NCBI RefSeq assembly: GCF_003732265.1 | Contig: NZ_MOBK01000005.1 | Span: forward strand, 62,001 to 126,000 | DNA from: Pseudomonas brassicacearum | GTDB lineage: Bacteria; Pseudomonadota; Gammaproteobacteria; Pseudomonadales; Pseudomonadaceae | Direction: 5' to 3' | DNA length: 64,000 bases | In this document: positions 19,534 to 28,329 of the stretch, in pieces | How the letters are laid out: every line of letters begins with the position of its first letter | Numbering within the stretch: the first letter of the stretch is position 1 | Notes under the pieces: generated by a model | Databases searched by the model: none | Seen by the model: only the letters and a program-made list of their open reading frames with translations | Told to the model about the DNA's origin: nothing | Position numbers and translations under genes: made by a program

Positions 19534-20033
19534 CAGATCATCCCAAACAGGTCCCGGCGGAGTTTGTTCCGCCCTCGGTCTGGCGCAATCCCTGGCATTT
19601 CCTGGCGTTCGGCTTCGGCTCGGGGACCCTGCCAAAGGCACCGGGCACCTGGGGTTCGTTAGTTGCGCTACCCTTTATCCCGTTGTGGCAAATGATGCCC
19701 GATTGGGCCTACTGGCTGATGCTGGGCATCACCATGCTGTTCGGCTTCTGGCTGTGCGGCAAAGTGGCCGACGATTTGCGCGTGCACGACCACGAGGGCA
19801 TCGTCTGGGACGAAATGGTCGGGATGTGGATCACCTTGTGGCTGGTGCCGGAAGGTTGGTACTGGTTGTTGGCGGGTTTCCTGATGTTCCGCTTCTTCGA
19901 CATTCTCAAGCCCTGGCCGATTCGCTGGATCGACCGGCATGTGCATGGCGGCGTCGGGATCATGCTCGACGACGTGCTGGCCGGTGTATTTGCGTGGTTG
20001 GCAATGCAAGGGCTGGTAAGGATTTTCGCCTGA
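19530..20033 (+). CDS. pgpA: Phosphatidylglycerophosphatase A
   Basis: Encodes 167 residues from GTG 19530, which overlaps the thiL stop. The diagnostic motifs are GTLPKAPGTWGS, DHEGIVWDEMVG (metal-binding acidic cluster) and RFFDILKPWPI, with three to four hydrophobic membrane segments. It removes phosphate from phosphatidylglycerophosphate at the inner membrane, the last step of phosphatidylglycerol synthesis. The neighbouring thiL is functionally unrelated; the pairing is an old conserved linkage. Confidence 0.96.
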   Translation: MTDHPKQVPAEFVPPSVWRNPWHFLAFGFGSGTLPKAPGTWGSLVALPFIPLWQMMPDWAYWLMLGITMLFGFWLCGKVADDLRVHDHEGIVWDEMVGMWITLWLVPEGWYWLLAGFLMFRFFDILKPWPIRWIDRHVHGGVGIMLDDVLAGVFAWLAMQGLVRIFA

Positions 20034-20054
20034 CGGGCGAAGCAGGGGACTGGG

Positions 20055-20789
20055 ATGGTTCGGCGCTGGTTGGCGGTGGTTTTTGCAATGGTTTGCTCAC
20101 TCGCCCAGGCGGGGGATGCCGCGCCGACGCCGTCCGTGATTCATCTGGCCAGCGAAGAATGGGAAGACTACACCGCCGCTGACGGGCATGGCCTGGGCTG
20201 GGACGTGATGCGAGCCATCTTCGAACCGGCCGGGGTCAAGCTCGACTTCCGCACCGAACCTTACACCCGCGCCGTGGGCCTGGCCCAGCGCGGCGAAGTG
20301 GATGCCTGTGTCGGTTCTTACCGTGACGAGGCCAGCGATGTGCTTTATCCACGCTGGAATTACGATACCGATCACATCTACGCCCTGGGCCTGGCGAGTA
20401 ATCCGGCACCGAACCCAAAGACGCTCGGCAGCTATCGACTGGCCTGGGTCCGTGGTTACGAGTTCCAGAAATACCTGCCCAACGTGCAGCGCTATAACGA
20501 GGTCGTGCGACGCACCGGCATTTTGTCGATGCTGACCCACAACCGCGCCGATTTTTACATCGACGCGCTGACGGAGATCGATTACATCGTCAAACGGGCC
20601 AAGGATCCTGCCGTGTTCCGTCGAACGCCTATCGCTGAATTGCCGTTGTACCTGTGTTTCGCCAATACGCCCAAGGCCCGGACGTTGATGGCGTTGTTCG
20701 ATCAGCGCATGGACCTGTTGGTAAAAAACGGCACACTGAAACCCATCTTCGAACGCTGGAAACAGCCTTACCCGTTCGACGCGAACTGA
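20055..20789 (+). CDS. Periplasmic solute-binding protein (SBP_bac_3-like)
   Basis: Encodes 244 residues with a signal peptide (residues 1-20, MVRRWLAVVFAMVCSLAQAG). The mature part has the bilobed amino-acid-binding-protein pattern: VIHLASEEWEDYTAADGHGLGWDVMRAIFEPAGV, then PYTRAVGLAQRGEVDACVGSYRDE and a C-terminal LLVKNGTLKPIFERW helix. No transporter genes are adjacent, so it may be an orphan binding protein or sensor rather than part of an ABC importer. It lies 21 nt after pgpA and could be co-transcribed. The ligand is unknown. Confidence 0.8.
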   Translation: MVRRWLAVVFAMVCSLAQAGDAAPTPSVIHLASEEWEDYTAADGHGLGWDVMRAIFEPAGVKLDFRTEPYTRAVGLAQRGEVDACVGSYRDEASDVLYPRWNYDTDHIYALGLASNPAPNPKTLGSYRLAWVRGYEFQKYLPNVQRYNEVVRRTGILSMLTHNRADFYIDALTEIDYIVKRAKDPAVFRRTPIAELPLYLCFANTPKARTLMALFDQRMDLLVKNGTLKPIFERWKQPYPFDAN

Positions 20790-20940
20790 ACACGGACCCT
20801 GTAGCACACCGGGCGTCAGTGGCCTGAGATCTAACATTTTGATCGTTATGCCCCATAATTCAGCCTAAGCGTCTGTAGGAACCTGCTGTTACAATGCCGC
20901 GTCTGCGAATCTCCAGTACTTATTGATCAGGAGCACACCG

Positions 20941-21558
20941 GTGCCTGTCGTTTTTGTCGCCGCTTCCAAGCTGCCAACGCCTTTTGCGCAATTCACCATG
21001 CACGGCTTTCTCGATGAAGAAAACGGGCGCGAGCACGTTGTGCTGAGCCTGGGTGACTTCGCCGACGGTGCCCCGGTACTCGGCCGGTTGCACTCCGAAT
21101 GCCTGACGGGCGATGCCTTGTTCAGCCAGCGTTGCGACTGCGGCTCACAACTCGAAGCCGCGTTGCAGGCCATCGCCCGTGAAGGCCGTGGCGTGTTGCT
21201 GTACTTGCGTCAGGAAGGCCGTGGCATTGGCCTGCTGAACAAGATCCGCGCCTATGAGTTGCAGGACGGCGGCGCCGACACCGTTGAAGCCAACGAGCGC
21301 CTGGGCTTTGCTGCCGACCAGCGCGACTACGCCATGTGCCTGCCGATGCTGGAGCACCTGGGCGTGAAATCCCTGCGCCTGATGACCAACAACCCGCGCA
21401 AGGTCAAAGCCTTGACCGACATGGGCATCGTGGTCGCCGAGCGCGTGCCGCTGCACACCGGTCACAACCCGCACAACAAACTCTACCTGGCGACCAAGGC
21501 CAGCAAGCTCGACCACATGATGGGCAACGAGCATCAGGGCGAGGCGGATCGGGCGTGA
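20941..21558 (+). CDS. ribA: GTP cyclohydrolase II
   Basis: Encodes 205 residues from GTG 20941, preceded by CAGGAG at 8 nt; the in-frame TTG 18 nt upstream was rejected. Zinc ligands Cys54, Cys65 and Cys67 (HSECLTGD...CDCG) fall at the same positions as in E. coli RibA. The [13 protein letters not shown] motif and the catalytic [11 protein letters not shown] region are intact. It opens GTP to start riboflavin synthesis, supplying the activity missing from the C-terminal half of the ribBX product. The stop overlaps the GTG start of the next gene (GTGA). Confidence 0.96.
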   Translation: MPVVFVAASKLPTPFAQFTMHGFLDEENGREHVVLSLGDFADGAPVLGRLHSECLTGDALFSQRCDCGSQLEAALQAIAREGRGVLLYLRQEGRGIGLLNKIRAYELQDGGADTVEANERLGFAADQRDYAMCLPMLEHLGVKSLRLMTNNPRKVKALTDMGIVVAERVPLHTGHNPHNKLYLATKASKLDHMMGNEHQGEADRA

Positions 21559-21974
21559 CCCGCGGTCAGGTACGGCGGCGGTTGTCGTTCAGTTGGTGGC
21601 AATACCTGGCGCTGGCCTTGTTGCCGCTGTTCGTGATCAATGGTGTGTTCGGCCAGGGCGAGGCGATCCTGCCGGTGCTGGCGATGCCGTTGTTCATTGC
21701 GGGTGTGGCGTCGATGTTTGTCAGCCTGAAATTTTTCCGTGGCTACAAGCACGCGCTAATCGCCACGCAAAAAGCCCTCGATACACCTGAAGAACCCGCT
21801 GCCTGGATCGTCCTCGCCGCCAAGCGACGTACCGCGTTCCTGGCGGCTGCCTTGCCGGCCTGGATTGGTGCGCTGGCGGTGTTCGTCGGCCTCGAAGCCG
21901 TACCGTTGGTGCTGCTGGCGCTGTCAACCGCGGTGCTGTTCTACCTCTACCGTATTCCGCGTCAACTCGGCTGA
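21555..21974 (+). CDS. Small inner-membrane protein of unknown function
   Basis: Encodes 139 residues from GTG 21555, overlapping the ribA stop by 4 nt; a long upstream frame is only a ribA shadow. Four hydrophobic stretches are visible: [56 protein letters not shown] and [18 protein letters not shown], so it is probably a polytopic membrane protein with an Arg-rich N-terminus inside. It overlaps the BtuF-like gene by 1 nt (TGATG). Its position between ribA and a B12-binding protein gives no firm hint; it matches, from memory, PA4046. Confidence 0.75.
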   Translation: MTRGQVRRRLSFSWWQYLALALLPLFVINGVFGQGEAILPVLAMPLFIAGVASMFVSLKFFRGYKHALIATQKALDTPEEPAAWIVLAAKRRTAFLAAALPAWIGALAVFVGLEAVPLVLLALSTAVLFYLYRIPRQLG

Positions 21975-22774
21975 TGCGTCGGGCCTGGCTGGCGGTTTTA
22001 CTGTTGGCCGCCAGCGGCTCGGCGGCTGCCGTCGAACGGGTCGTCAGCCTGGCGCCGTCCCTCTCTGAAATCGTGGTTGAACTGGGTTCAGCCGACCTGC
22101 TGGTCGGGGTGCTGGACGCCGGTGAGCGTCCTTCCGAGCTCAAAAACCTTCCTTCGGTTGGCCGCTATGGTCAATTGGACATGGAGCGTTTGCTCAGTCT
22201 CAAACCCGATTTGCTGCTGCTCTGGCCGGGCAGCGTTGGCCCGGCTCAACGTGAGCAGCTCAAGCGCTTGAACATTCCCACCTTCGTCGCCGAACCCCAC
22301 ACCCTCGACCAACTCGCGGCACAAGTCGAAGCCATTGCCACGCAACTCGGCCGGCCCGAACGGGGCGTGACGTTGGCGACCGACCTGCGGCAAAAACTGG
22401 ATAACCTGCGTCAGCGCTATCGACGGGATGAGCCGTTGCGGGTGTTTTATCAGGTCTGGGATCGGCCGCTGTACACCGTGGGTGGCGGGCAGATCATCAG
22501 TGATGCGCTGGAAGTCTGTGGGGCGCGCAACGTGTTTGCCGACCAGACATTGCCGGCGCCGCAGATCAGTATCGAGGCGGTGTTGCAGCGTAATCCCGAG
22601 GTGATCCTGGCCAGTGATCAGGCCCAGCTCGAGGCGTGGAAGGCGTGGCCGCAGGTGGCGGCGGTGGCGCGGGGGCAATTGCTGCTGGTTACGGACAAGG
22701 GGCTGGAGCGGCCGAGTGGGCAGATGGTCGAGGCGACGGCCAAGCTTTGCCAGCTTATTGCACCAGACCAGTGA
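21974..22774 (+). CDS. btuF: BtuF-like periplasmic cobalamin-binding protein
   Basis: Encodes 266 residues with a signal peptide (about 1-19, [19 protein letters not shown]). Two Rossmann-like lobes of the BtuF/FhuD cluster are recognisable: VERVVSLAPSLSEIVVELG, then LPSVGRYGQLDMERLLSLKPDLLLLW, a long backbone helix and IEAVLQRNPEVILASD. The family carries cobalamin or ferric siderophores to BtuCD-type importers. The convergent btuB gene next door supports vitamin B12 as ligand. No btuC or btuD genes are present in the window. Symbol given by homology of family plus context. Confidence 0.82.
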   Translation: MRRAWLAVLLLAASGSAAAVERVVSLAPSLSEIVVELGSADLLVGVLDAGERPSELKNLPSVGRYGQLDMERLLSLKPDLLLLWPGSVGPAQREQLKRLNIPTFVAEPHTLDQLAAQVEAIATQLGRPERGVTLATDLRQKLDNLRQRYRRDEPLRVFYQVWDRPLYTVGGGQIISDALEVCGARNVFADQTLPAPQISIEAVLQRNPEVILASDQAQLEAWKAWPQVAAVARGQLLLVTDKGLERPSGQMVEATAKLCQLIAPDQ

Positions 22775-22788
22775 TACCGAGGTGCCTG

Positions 22789-22887
22789 CTTCGCGAGCAA
22801 GCCCGCTCCCACATTAAATGGTGTTCAGACATCCAGTTTGTGTGCAACGCAGATCCAATGTGGGAGCGGGCTTGCTCGCGAAGAGGC
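22789..22887. repeat. REPIN between convergent btuF and btuB
   Basis: Inverted REPs at 22789-22815 and 22857-22887, core TTCGCGAGCAAGCCCGCTCC. Placed 14 nt after btuF and 25 nt before the btuB stop. Confidence 0.9.
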
Positions 22888-22912
22888 CAGCCCAAGCACC
22901 ACAAATTTCAGA

Positions 22913-24796
22913 TCAGATCCCGGGTGTCCAGGTCACCCCGAACATCAACGCCCGACCTTCCTCGCGATACCCATACTCACTGCCATCATGGCTATACAGC
23001 GCCCGGCTATAGCCTTTATCCAGCAGGTTATCGAGCTTCAGCTCCAGCTTGATCTCACGGTCGAGCGCCCAGCTACTGCGCAACCCCAACAAGGCGTAAC
23101 CCCCCAACGGCTGTTGATTGTTCAGGTCGTCATAGCTGCTGCTGACCGCTTGCCAACTGGCACCAAGGCCCAGGCGATCAAATTGTCGATCCAGGTCCAG
23201 GCTCAATGTCCGCCGTGCACGACGGGCCAGGGTATGGCCGGTATCGCGGTCGCGCGGGTCGATGATCGCCACGCCAAGGTTGCTCTGCCAGCCGAACAGT
23301 TCCTGCTTCAGTGCAGCTTCGAAACCGTTGATCCGCGCCGACGCCACGTTCTCTGGCCGCGAGTTGCTGCCAAAAATAATCGCGTCTTCAAGGTCGGTGC
23401 GGTACAGCGACGCTTCCAGGCGACTGTTTTCAGTCAGCTGGCTGCGCCATTGCAGTTCATAGCTTTTCGACGTTTCAGGTTTCAAATCCGGGTTGCTGAA
23501 GTCTGGGTAGTACAGGTCATTGAAAGTCGGTGCACGGAAGCCTTCGCTGTAGGTCAGCAGCACGTCGTTGTCCGGGTTCACCGGCAAGGTGAGGGTGCCA
23601 CTCCAGCTGTCCTGGCCGCCAAACTGCTGGTTGTCGTCGTGGCGCAGGCCCAGCTCAGTGGAGAAACTGTCCGCCCGATAGCGATGCTGGATAAATGCCG
23701 CGCGGTTCCAGCGGCTGTCTTCATCAAATGCTGTGCTGCTGTTGATCCGGTCTTCGTACCAGTCGCCGCCCAGGAGCAGGCTATTGCGGTCGTTGAGCGT
23801 CAGGTCGTTCTGCCAGTTCACCGAGTCGCGGTAGGTGTTGAAGACGCTGCGTTCATCGCTGAGCTTGTCGAGGGTCTTCTCGCGGTTTTCGCTGTGGCCG
23901 AATTCGACGCGGGTCTTCCAGACATCGTTGACCCGCGCATCGACGTAACTGCTGACGCTGCTCACCTCGAAATCGCTGTAAGGCTGCTGCTGCACGGACT
24001 CGAAGGTGGTCGTGTCGAAGCGCCCGAACGGGTTGTCGAACTCGCTTTTGCCCCGGTTATCCAGCACGTTTGCGCCGATTTCCAGGTCATCGGTCAGCGC
24101 GTGACTGACGCTGAAACTGACCGATTGGTTGCGGTATTCATCGTGATCGCTGTCGCTGGGGTACGACTCGTGCGTACGATTGATCCCGGCAGTTTCATTG
24201 AGGCTGGCGCCGAGGTTGAAGCGGGTTTTGTCGTCGCCGCCGGACAGCCCAAGACTGCGCTCCCAGGTCTGGTTGCTGCCAAATCCCACATGCATCCGCG
24301 CTTGCAGGCCTTGCTCGTCGCCACGGCGGGTGAAGATCTGAATCACCCCGCCAATCGCATCGCTGCCATAAATCACCGAACGGGAGCCGCGCAACACTTC
24401 CACGCGCTCGACCTGTTCGATGTTGATGTGCTGCAGGTTACTGTCGCCCGAGGTCGAATTGCCGATGCGCTGGCCATCAACCAGTACGAGGCTTTGCGCC
24501 GACTGGGTGCCGCGAATGTAAACCCCCGGCAGACTGCCGCGCCCACCGGTCTGCGCGACTTGCACGCCCGGCACCCGGTTGAGCAGGTCGGTGACGCTGT
24601 TTGGTTGCAGGCGGTCGATGTCTTCGCGGGTGAACACCGTGTTGGCGGCGCTGCTGTCGTTGCGCGCTTCGACCTGACGGTTGGCGGTGATCAGCACGTC
24701 GGGCAGTTTCAACGCTTGATCGCGTTCGAAGGTGTCGGCCAGCAGTTGACCGGCTGGCAACAGGGTCAGCGTCAGGGCGAAGGGGGAGAGTTTCAT
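22913..24796 (-). CDS. btuB: TonB-dependent vitamin B12 outer-membrane receptor BtuB
   Basis: Encodes 627 residues from ATG 24796; the long N-terminal extension reads through a REPIN and was rejected. A signal peptide (1-20) is followed by a TonB box region (LPDVLITANRQVEA) and the plug domain (EDIDRLQPNSVTDLLNRVPGVQV, GVYIRGTQSAQSLVLVDGQRI). The 22-strand barrel ends in a terminal aromatic-containing strand (LMFGVTWTPGI). The size fits BtuB (about 600) rather than siderophore receptors (700+). It imports cobalamin into the periplasm, where the convergently encoded BtuF-like protein would take it. No cobalamin riboswitch could be recognised upstream. Confidence 0.9.
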   Translation of the reverse strand: MKLSPFALTLTLLPAGQLLADTFERDQALKLPDVLITANRQVEARNDSSAANTVFTREDIDRLQPNSVTDLLNRVPGVQVAQTGGRGSLPGVYIRGTQSAQSLVLVDGQRIGNSTSGDSNLQHINIEQVERVEVLRGSRSVIYGSDAIGGVIQIFTRRGDEQGLQARMHVGFGSNQTWERSLGLSGGDDKTRFNLGASLNETAGINRTHESYPSDSDHDEYRNQSVSFSVSHALTDDLEIGANVLDNRGKSEFDNPFGRFDTTTFESVQQQPYSDFEVSSVSSYVDARVNDVWKTRVEFGHSENREKTLDKLSDERSVFNTYRDSVNWQNDLTLNDRNSLLLGGDWYEDRINSSTAFDEDSRWNRAAFIQHRYRADSFSTELGLRHDDNQQFGGQDSWSGTLTLPVNPDNDVLLTYSEGFRAPTFNDLYYPDFSNPDLKPETSKSYELQWRSQLTENSRLEASLYRTDLEDAIIFGSNSRPENVASARINGFEAALKQELFGWQSNLGVAIIDPRDRDTGHTLARRARRTLSLDLDRQFDRLGLGASWQAVSSSYDDLNNQQPLGGYALLGLRSSWALDREIKLELKLDNLLDKGYSRALYSHDGSEYGYREEGRALMFGVTWTPGI

Positions 24797-24850
24797 CGGT
24801 AGTCCGTTGGATCGTTCTTGCGAACACAATTTTGATAGGTCCACAAAACA

Positions 24851-24942
24851 CTGTGGGAGCGGGCTTGCCCGCGAAGGCGTCGGCACAATCAACATTGATG
24901 TTGGATGTGACGGCCTCTTCGCGGGCAAGCCCGCTCCCACAG
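24851..24942. repeat. REPIN between btuB and dxs
   Basis: Inverted REPs of a GCGGGC sub-variant (GTGGGAGCGGGCTTGCCCGC at 24852-24871, mirror at 24913-24940). It fills most of the gap between the dxs stop and the btuB start, where the btuB promoter must also lie. Confidence 0.9.
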
Positions 24943-24953
24943 GGAGAGTGTGT

Positions 24954-26852
24954 TTAGCGGTTCAGCAGTTGCAAGCGCTCACGCACCGCCGCTTCAATCC
25001 CGGCCTCGTCCAGCCCACACTCGGCCAGCATCTGCGCAGGCTTGGCGTGTTCGACGTAGAAGTCAGGCAAGCCCAGGTGCAGCACCGACTTGAGGATGTT
25101 CTCTCGGGCGAGGAATTCGCTGACCGCGCCGCCGGCACCGCCCATGATCGCGTTTTCTTCGACGGTCACCAGCAGCTCGTGGCTGCCGGCGATGTCGCGC
25201 ACCAGCGCTTCATCCAGCGGTTTGACGAAACGCATGTCGACCACCGTCGCGTCCAGTGTCTCGGCGACTTTCAGCGCCTCGGCCAATTGCACGCCGAACA
25301 CCAGCAAGGCGACTTTGCTGCCCTGGCGACGCACGATGCCTTTGCCGATTTCGATCGGTTGCAGGTCTTTCTCGATAGTCGCATTCGGACCCGCACCGCG
25401 CGGATAACGCACCGCTGCCGGGCCGTTGTAGAGGTGACCGGTGGTGAGCATTTTGCGCAGTTCGTTTTCGTCGCTCGGGGTCATCACCAGCATGCCGGGG
25501 ATGCAGCGCAGGAACGACAGGTCGAAGCTGCCCGCGTGAGTCGGGCCGTCTTCGCCCACCAGGCCGGCGCGGTCGATGGCGAACAGCACGTCGAGGTTTT
25601 GCACCGCGACGTCATGAATCAGTTGGTCGTAGCCGCGTTGCAGGAACGTCGAATAAATCGCCACCACCGGTTTTGCGCCTTCGCAGGCCATGCCGGCGGC
25701 GAGGGTCACAGCGTGTTGCTCGGCAATCGCCACGTCGAAGTAGCGCAGCGGGAAACGCTCGCTGAACGCCACCAGGTCGGAGCCTTCCTTCATCGCCGGG
25801 GTGATACCCACCAGACGCGGATCGGACGCGGCCATGTCGCACAGCCATTCGCCGAACACACCGGAATACTTCGGTCCGCTGGCCTTTTTCGGGGCGGCGG
25901 CCGGTGCGTCCAGCGGTTCGAGCTTGGTGATCGCGTGGTAGCCGATCGGATCGACTTCCGCCGGGGCGAAGCCTTTGCCTTTCTTGGTGACGACGTGCAG
26001 GAACTGCGGGCCTTTGAGGTCGCGCATGTTGCGCAACGTCGCGATCAGGGTCGGCAGGTCGTGGCCGTCGATCGGGCCGATGTAGTTCCAGCCCAGCTCT
26101 TCGAACAGCGTGCCGGGAACCAGCATGCCTTTTGCGTATTCTTCAGTGCGGCGGGCGATTTCCCAGGCGCCGGGCAGGCGCGACAAGACCTTTTTGCTGC
26201 CCTCGCGCATGCTGGCGTAAGTGCGGCTGGAAAGGATCTTCGCCAGGTAATTCGACAGGCCGCCGACGTTGCGCGAGATCGACATGTCGTTGTCGTTGAG
26301 GATCACCAGCATGTTGGCGTTCACTTCCGGCGCGTGATTCAGCGCTTCGAAGGCCATGCCGGCGGTCAACGCGCCGTCGCCGATCACGGCAATGGCCTTA
26401 CGATCACTGTTTTGCAGGCGGGCGGCAATGGCCATGCCCAGCGCAGCGCTGATCGAGGTGCTGGAGTGGCCGACGCCAAAGGTGTCGTACTCGCTCTCGG
26501 AACGACGCGGGAAGGCGGCGACGCCGTCCTTCTGGCGCAGGGTGCCCATGCGCTCGCGACGGCCGGTGAGGATTTTGTGCGGATAAGCCTGATGACCCAC
26601 GTCCCACACCAGCCGGTCGTCCGGGGTGTCGAAGACGTAATGCAACGCGATGGTCAGCTCGATGACGCCCAGGCCGGCACCGAAATGCCCGCCGGTCTGA
26701 CCGACCGTGTAGAGCAATTCCAGGCGCAACTCATCGGCCAGGGTTTCCAGCTCGGCTTCGCCTAACCGGCGCAGGCCGTCCGGCGTGTTGGCACGGTCGA
26801 GCAGGGGCGTGGTCGGGCGCTTGCGGGGAATCTCATGAAACGTCGTGGGCAT
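24954..26852 (-). CDS. dxs: 1-deoxy-D-xylulose-5-phosphate synthase
   Basis: Encodes 632 residues, full length. Thiamine pyrophosphate and substrate motifs include [45 protein letters not shown] and, in the pyrimidine domain, [17 protein letters not shown]. It condenses pyruvate with glyceraldehyde 3-phosphate, the first step of the MEP isoprenoid pathway. It follows ispA by 92 nt in the xseB-ispA-dxs order; whether the three share one promoter or dxs also has its own is unclear. The thiL gene in this window supplies the cofactor. Confidence 0.98.
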   Translation of the reverse strand: MPTTFHEIPRKRPTTPLLDRANTPDGLRRLGEAELETLADELRLELLYTVGQTGGHFGAGLGVIELTIALHYVFDTPDDRLVWDVGHQAYPHKILTGRRERMGTLRQKDGVAAFPRRSESEYDTFGVGHSSTSISAALGMAIAARLQNSDRKAIAVIGDGALTAGMAFEALNHAPEVNANMLVILNDNDMSISRNVGGLSNYLAKILSSRTYASMREGSKKVLSRLPGAWEIARRTEEYAKGMLVPGTLFEELGWNYIGPIDGHDLPTLIATLRNMRDLKGPQFLHVVTKKGKGFAPAEVDPIGYHAITKLEPLDAPAAAPKKASGPKYSGVFGEWLCDMAASDPRLVGITPAMKEGSDLVAFSERFPLRYFDVAIAEQHAVTLAAGMACEGAKPVVAIYSTFLQRGYDQLIHDVAVQNLDVLFAIDRAGLVGEDGPTHAGSFDLSFLRCIPGMLVMTPSDENELRKMLTTGHLYNGPAAVRYPRGAGPNATIEKDLQPIEIGKGIVRRQGSKVALLVFGVQLAEALKVAETLDATVVDMRFVKPLDEALVRDIAGSHELLVTVEENAIMGGAGGAVSEFLARENILKSVLHLGLPDFYVEHAKPAQMLAECGLDEAGIEAAVRERLQLLNR

Positions 26853-26944
26853 CAGGCGAATCGTTATAGGTATAAAAGATGCGGCAGTTTACCTGATGCA
26901 TCGCCCCCTGCCCACGCGTTGCTTTTAACTTGGCCGATACGCTG

Positions 26945-27832
26945 TCAGCTACGCCGGTCGACGATGTAGCGGGCCAGGTCGCGCAAGGGCTCGGCGGCCG
27001 CGTCAAACGGTCGCAGCGCATGCAGGGCCTGATCGCGCAGTTCCAGGGCGTAAGCCTTGGCCGCGTCGAGGCCGAGCAGGGCCGGGTAGGTAGGTTTGTC
27101 GCGAGCGATGTCGGCACCCTGGCGTTTGCCGAGGGTTTCGGTATCGCTTTCAACGTCGAGAATGTCGTCCTGCACCTGAAACGCCAGGCCGATGGCCTGT
27201 GCATAAGTCTGCAAGGCTTTCAGTTCGTCCTTCTCCGCGCGGCCGCTGGCCAGGGCGCCGAGTTTGACGCTGACTTCAATCAGCGCGCCGGTCTTGTGCC
27301 GGTGCATGTACTCAAGGGCTTTTTGATCGAGCTTGAGGCCGACCGAACCGAGGTCGATGGCTTGACCGCCGACCATGCCCGCCGGGCCCGCCGCGACGGC
27401 CAGGGCGCTGACCATCTGCAGGCGGATCTCGGCGTCCGCTCCGTTCAGGCGCGGGTCGAGCAGGGCGCTGAACGCCAGGCTCTGCAAACCGTCGCCAGCG
27501 AGGATGGCGCAGGCTTCATCGAATTTCTTGTGCGTGGTCGGCTGGCCGCGACGCAGATCGTCGTCATCCATGGCCGGCAAATCGTCGTGTACCAGGGAAT
27601 ACGCGTGAATCAGCTCCACTGCACAGGCCGCGCCGTTGGCGTGTTCAGCCTTGCCGCCCAGCGCTTCGCACGCCGCGTAAGCCAGCAGCGGACGTACGCG
27701 CTTGCCGCCATTCATCACGCTGTAGCGCATGGCTTCATAGAGGCGGGCGAGCTCGGGGCTGGGTGCGTTGAACAGGGTTTCCAGGGCCGCGTTGACACGG
27801 GCCTGGCTGGTCGCCGAATACGCTGCAATCAT
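26945..27832 (-). CDS. ispA: Farnesyl diphosphate (geranyltranstransferase) synthase
   Basis: Encodes 295 residues. The first Asp-rich motif [14 protein letters not shown] is at about 83-96, with the two-residue insertion typical of bacterial short-chain synthases, and the second is [23 protein letters not shown] carries the conserved Lys-Arg substrate contacts. It makes geranyl and farnesyl diphosphate from C5 units generated by the Dxs pathway. The start overlaps the xseB stop by 4 nt. Confidence 0.97.
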   Translation of the reverse strand: MIAAYSATSQARVNAALETLFNAPSPELARLYEAMRYSVMNGGKRVRPLLAYAACEALGGKAEHANGAACAVELIHAYSLVHDDLPAMDDDDLRRGQPTTHKKFDEACAILAGDGLQSLAFSALLDPRLNGADAEIRLQMVSALAVAAGPAGMVGGQAIDLGSVGLKLDQKALEYMHRHKTGALIEVSVKLGALASGRAEKDELKALQTYAQAIGLAFQVQDDILDVESDTETLGKRQGADIARDKPTYPALLGLDAAKAYALELRDQALHALRPFDAAAEPLRDLARYIVDRRS

Positions 27833-28071
27833 TCTGGCTGATCCGCGTCGAAGGGTTCCTCGGCCAACTCGCCATCACGCTCGAGCAGCACTTGAACCTT
27901 TTGCTCGGCCTGGGCCAGCGCCGCCTGGCAATCGCGGGTCAGACCGATGCCTTGCTCGAAAGCCGTCAGCGAGTCTTCCAGCGACAGTTCGCCGTTCTCC
28001 AGACGCTCTACCAGCGTTTGCAGGTCAGCGAGAGATTGTTCGAAATCCAGTGCAGCTTTTTTGCGGGCCAT
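27829..28071 (-). CDS. xseB: Exodeoxyribonuclease VII small subunit
   Basis: Encodes 80 residues with the diagnostic [26 protein letters not shown] pattern followed by [22 protein letters not shown]. Two helices form the coiled-coil hairpin that binds the XseA catalytic subunit, encoded elsewhere. A short basic N-terminus (MARKKA) precedes it. It is the first gene of xseB-ispA-dxs, coupled to ispA by an ATGA overlap. Confidence 0.96.
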   Translation of the reverse strand: MARKKAALDFEQSLADLQTLVERLENGELSLEDSLTAFEQGIGLTRDCQAALAQAEQKVQVLLERDGELAEEPFDADQPE

Positions 28072-28180
28072 GGCGGCTATTTCCGGTTGTCGTTAAACCG
28101 GCGCGACACTAGCAGACATGGGGGTTATGGGCAAATGAGCGGGGACGTCTGGAGCCGTAATTCCGGGGCAGCAGCAAACA

Positions 28181-28313
28181 TTGTGGCGAGGGAGCTTGCT
28201 CCCGCTGGGGCGCGAAGCGGCCCCTTACACAGACACTGCGTTTCGTCAGGCATACCGCATCAGCGATTTACGACTGCTTCGCAGCCGAGCGGGAGCAGGC
28301 CCCCTCACCACAG
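28181..28313. repeat. Long imperfect inverted repeat (GTGGCGAGGGAGC family)
   Basis: The arm TTGTGGCGAGGGAGCTTGCT at 28181-28200, extending to about 28223, pairs imperfectly with 28278-28313 (...GGGAGCAGGCCCCCTCACCACA). The loop carries the shared TTTACGACTGCTTCGCAGCC segment. Together with 6910 and 52177 it defines a second intergenic repeat family. The 258-nt gap 28072-28329 holds nothing else recognisable apart from the presumed xseB promoter. Confidence 0.8.
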
Positions 28314-28329
28314 GTGTGTGTTGAAGCAG

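Noticed and set aside
22838..24802. A 654-codon frame antisense to btuB
   Set aside because: Shadow of btuB with low-complexity Ala/Val composition and a start inside a REPIN.
24797..24953. Cobalamin riboswitch upstream of btuB
   Set aside because: The gap is only about 157 nt and mostly REPIN; no B12-box or the long conserved fold could be found.
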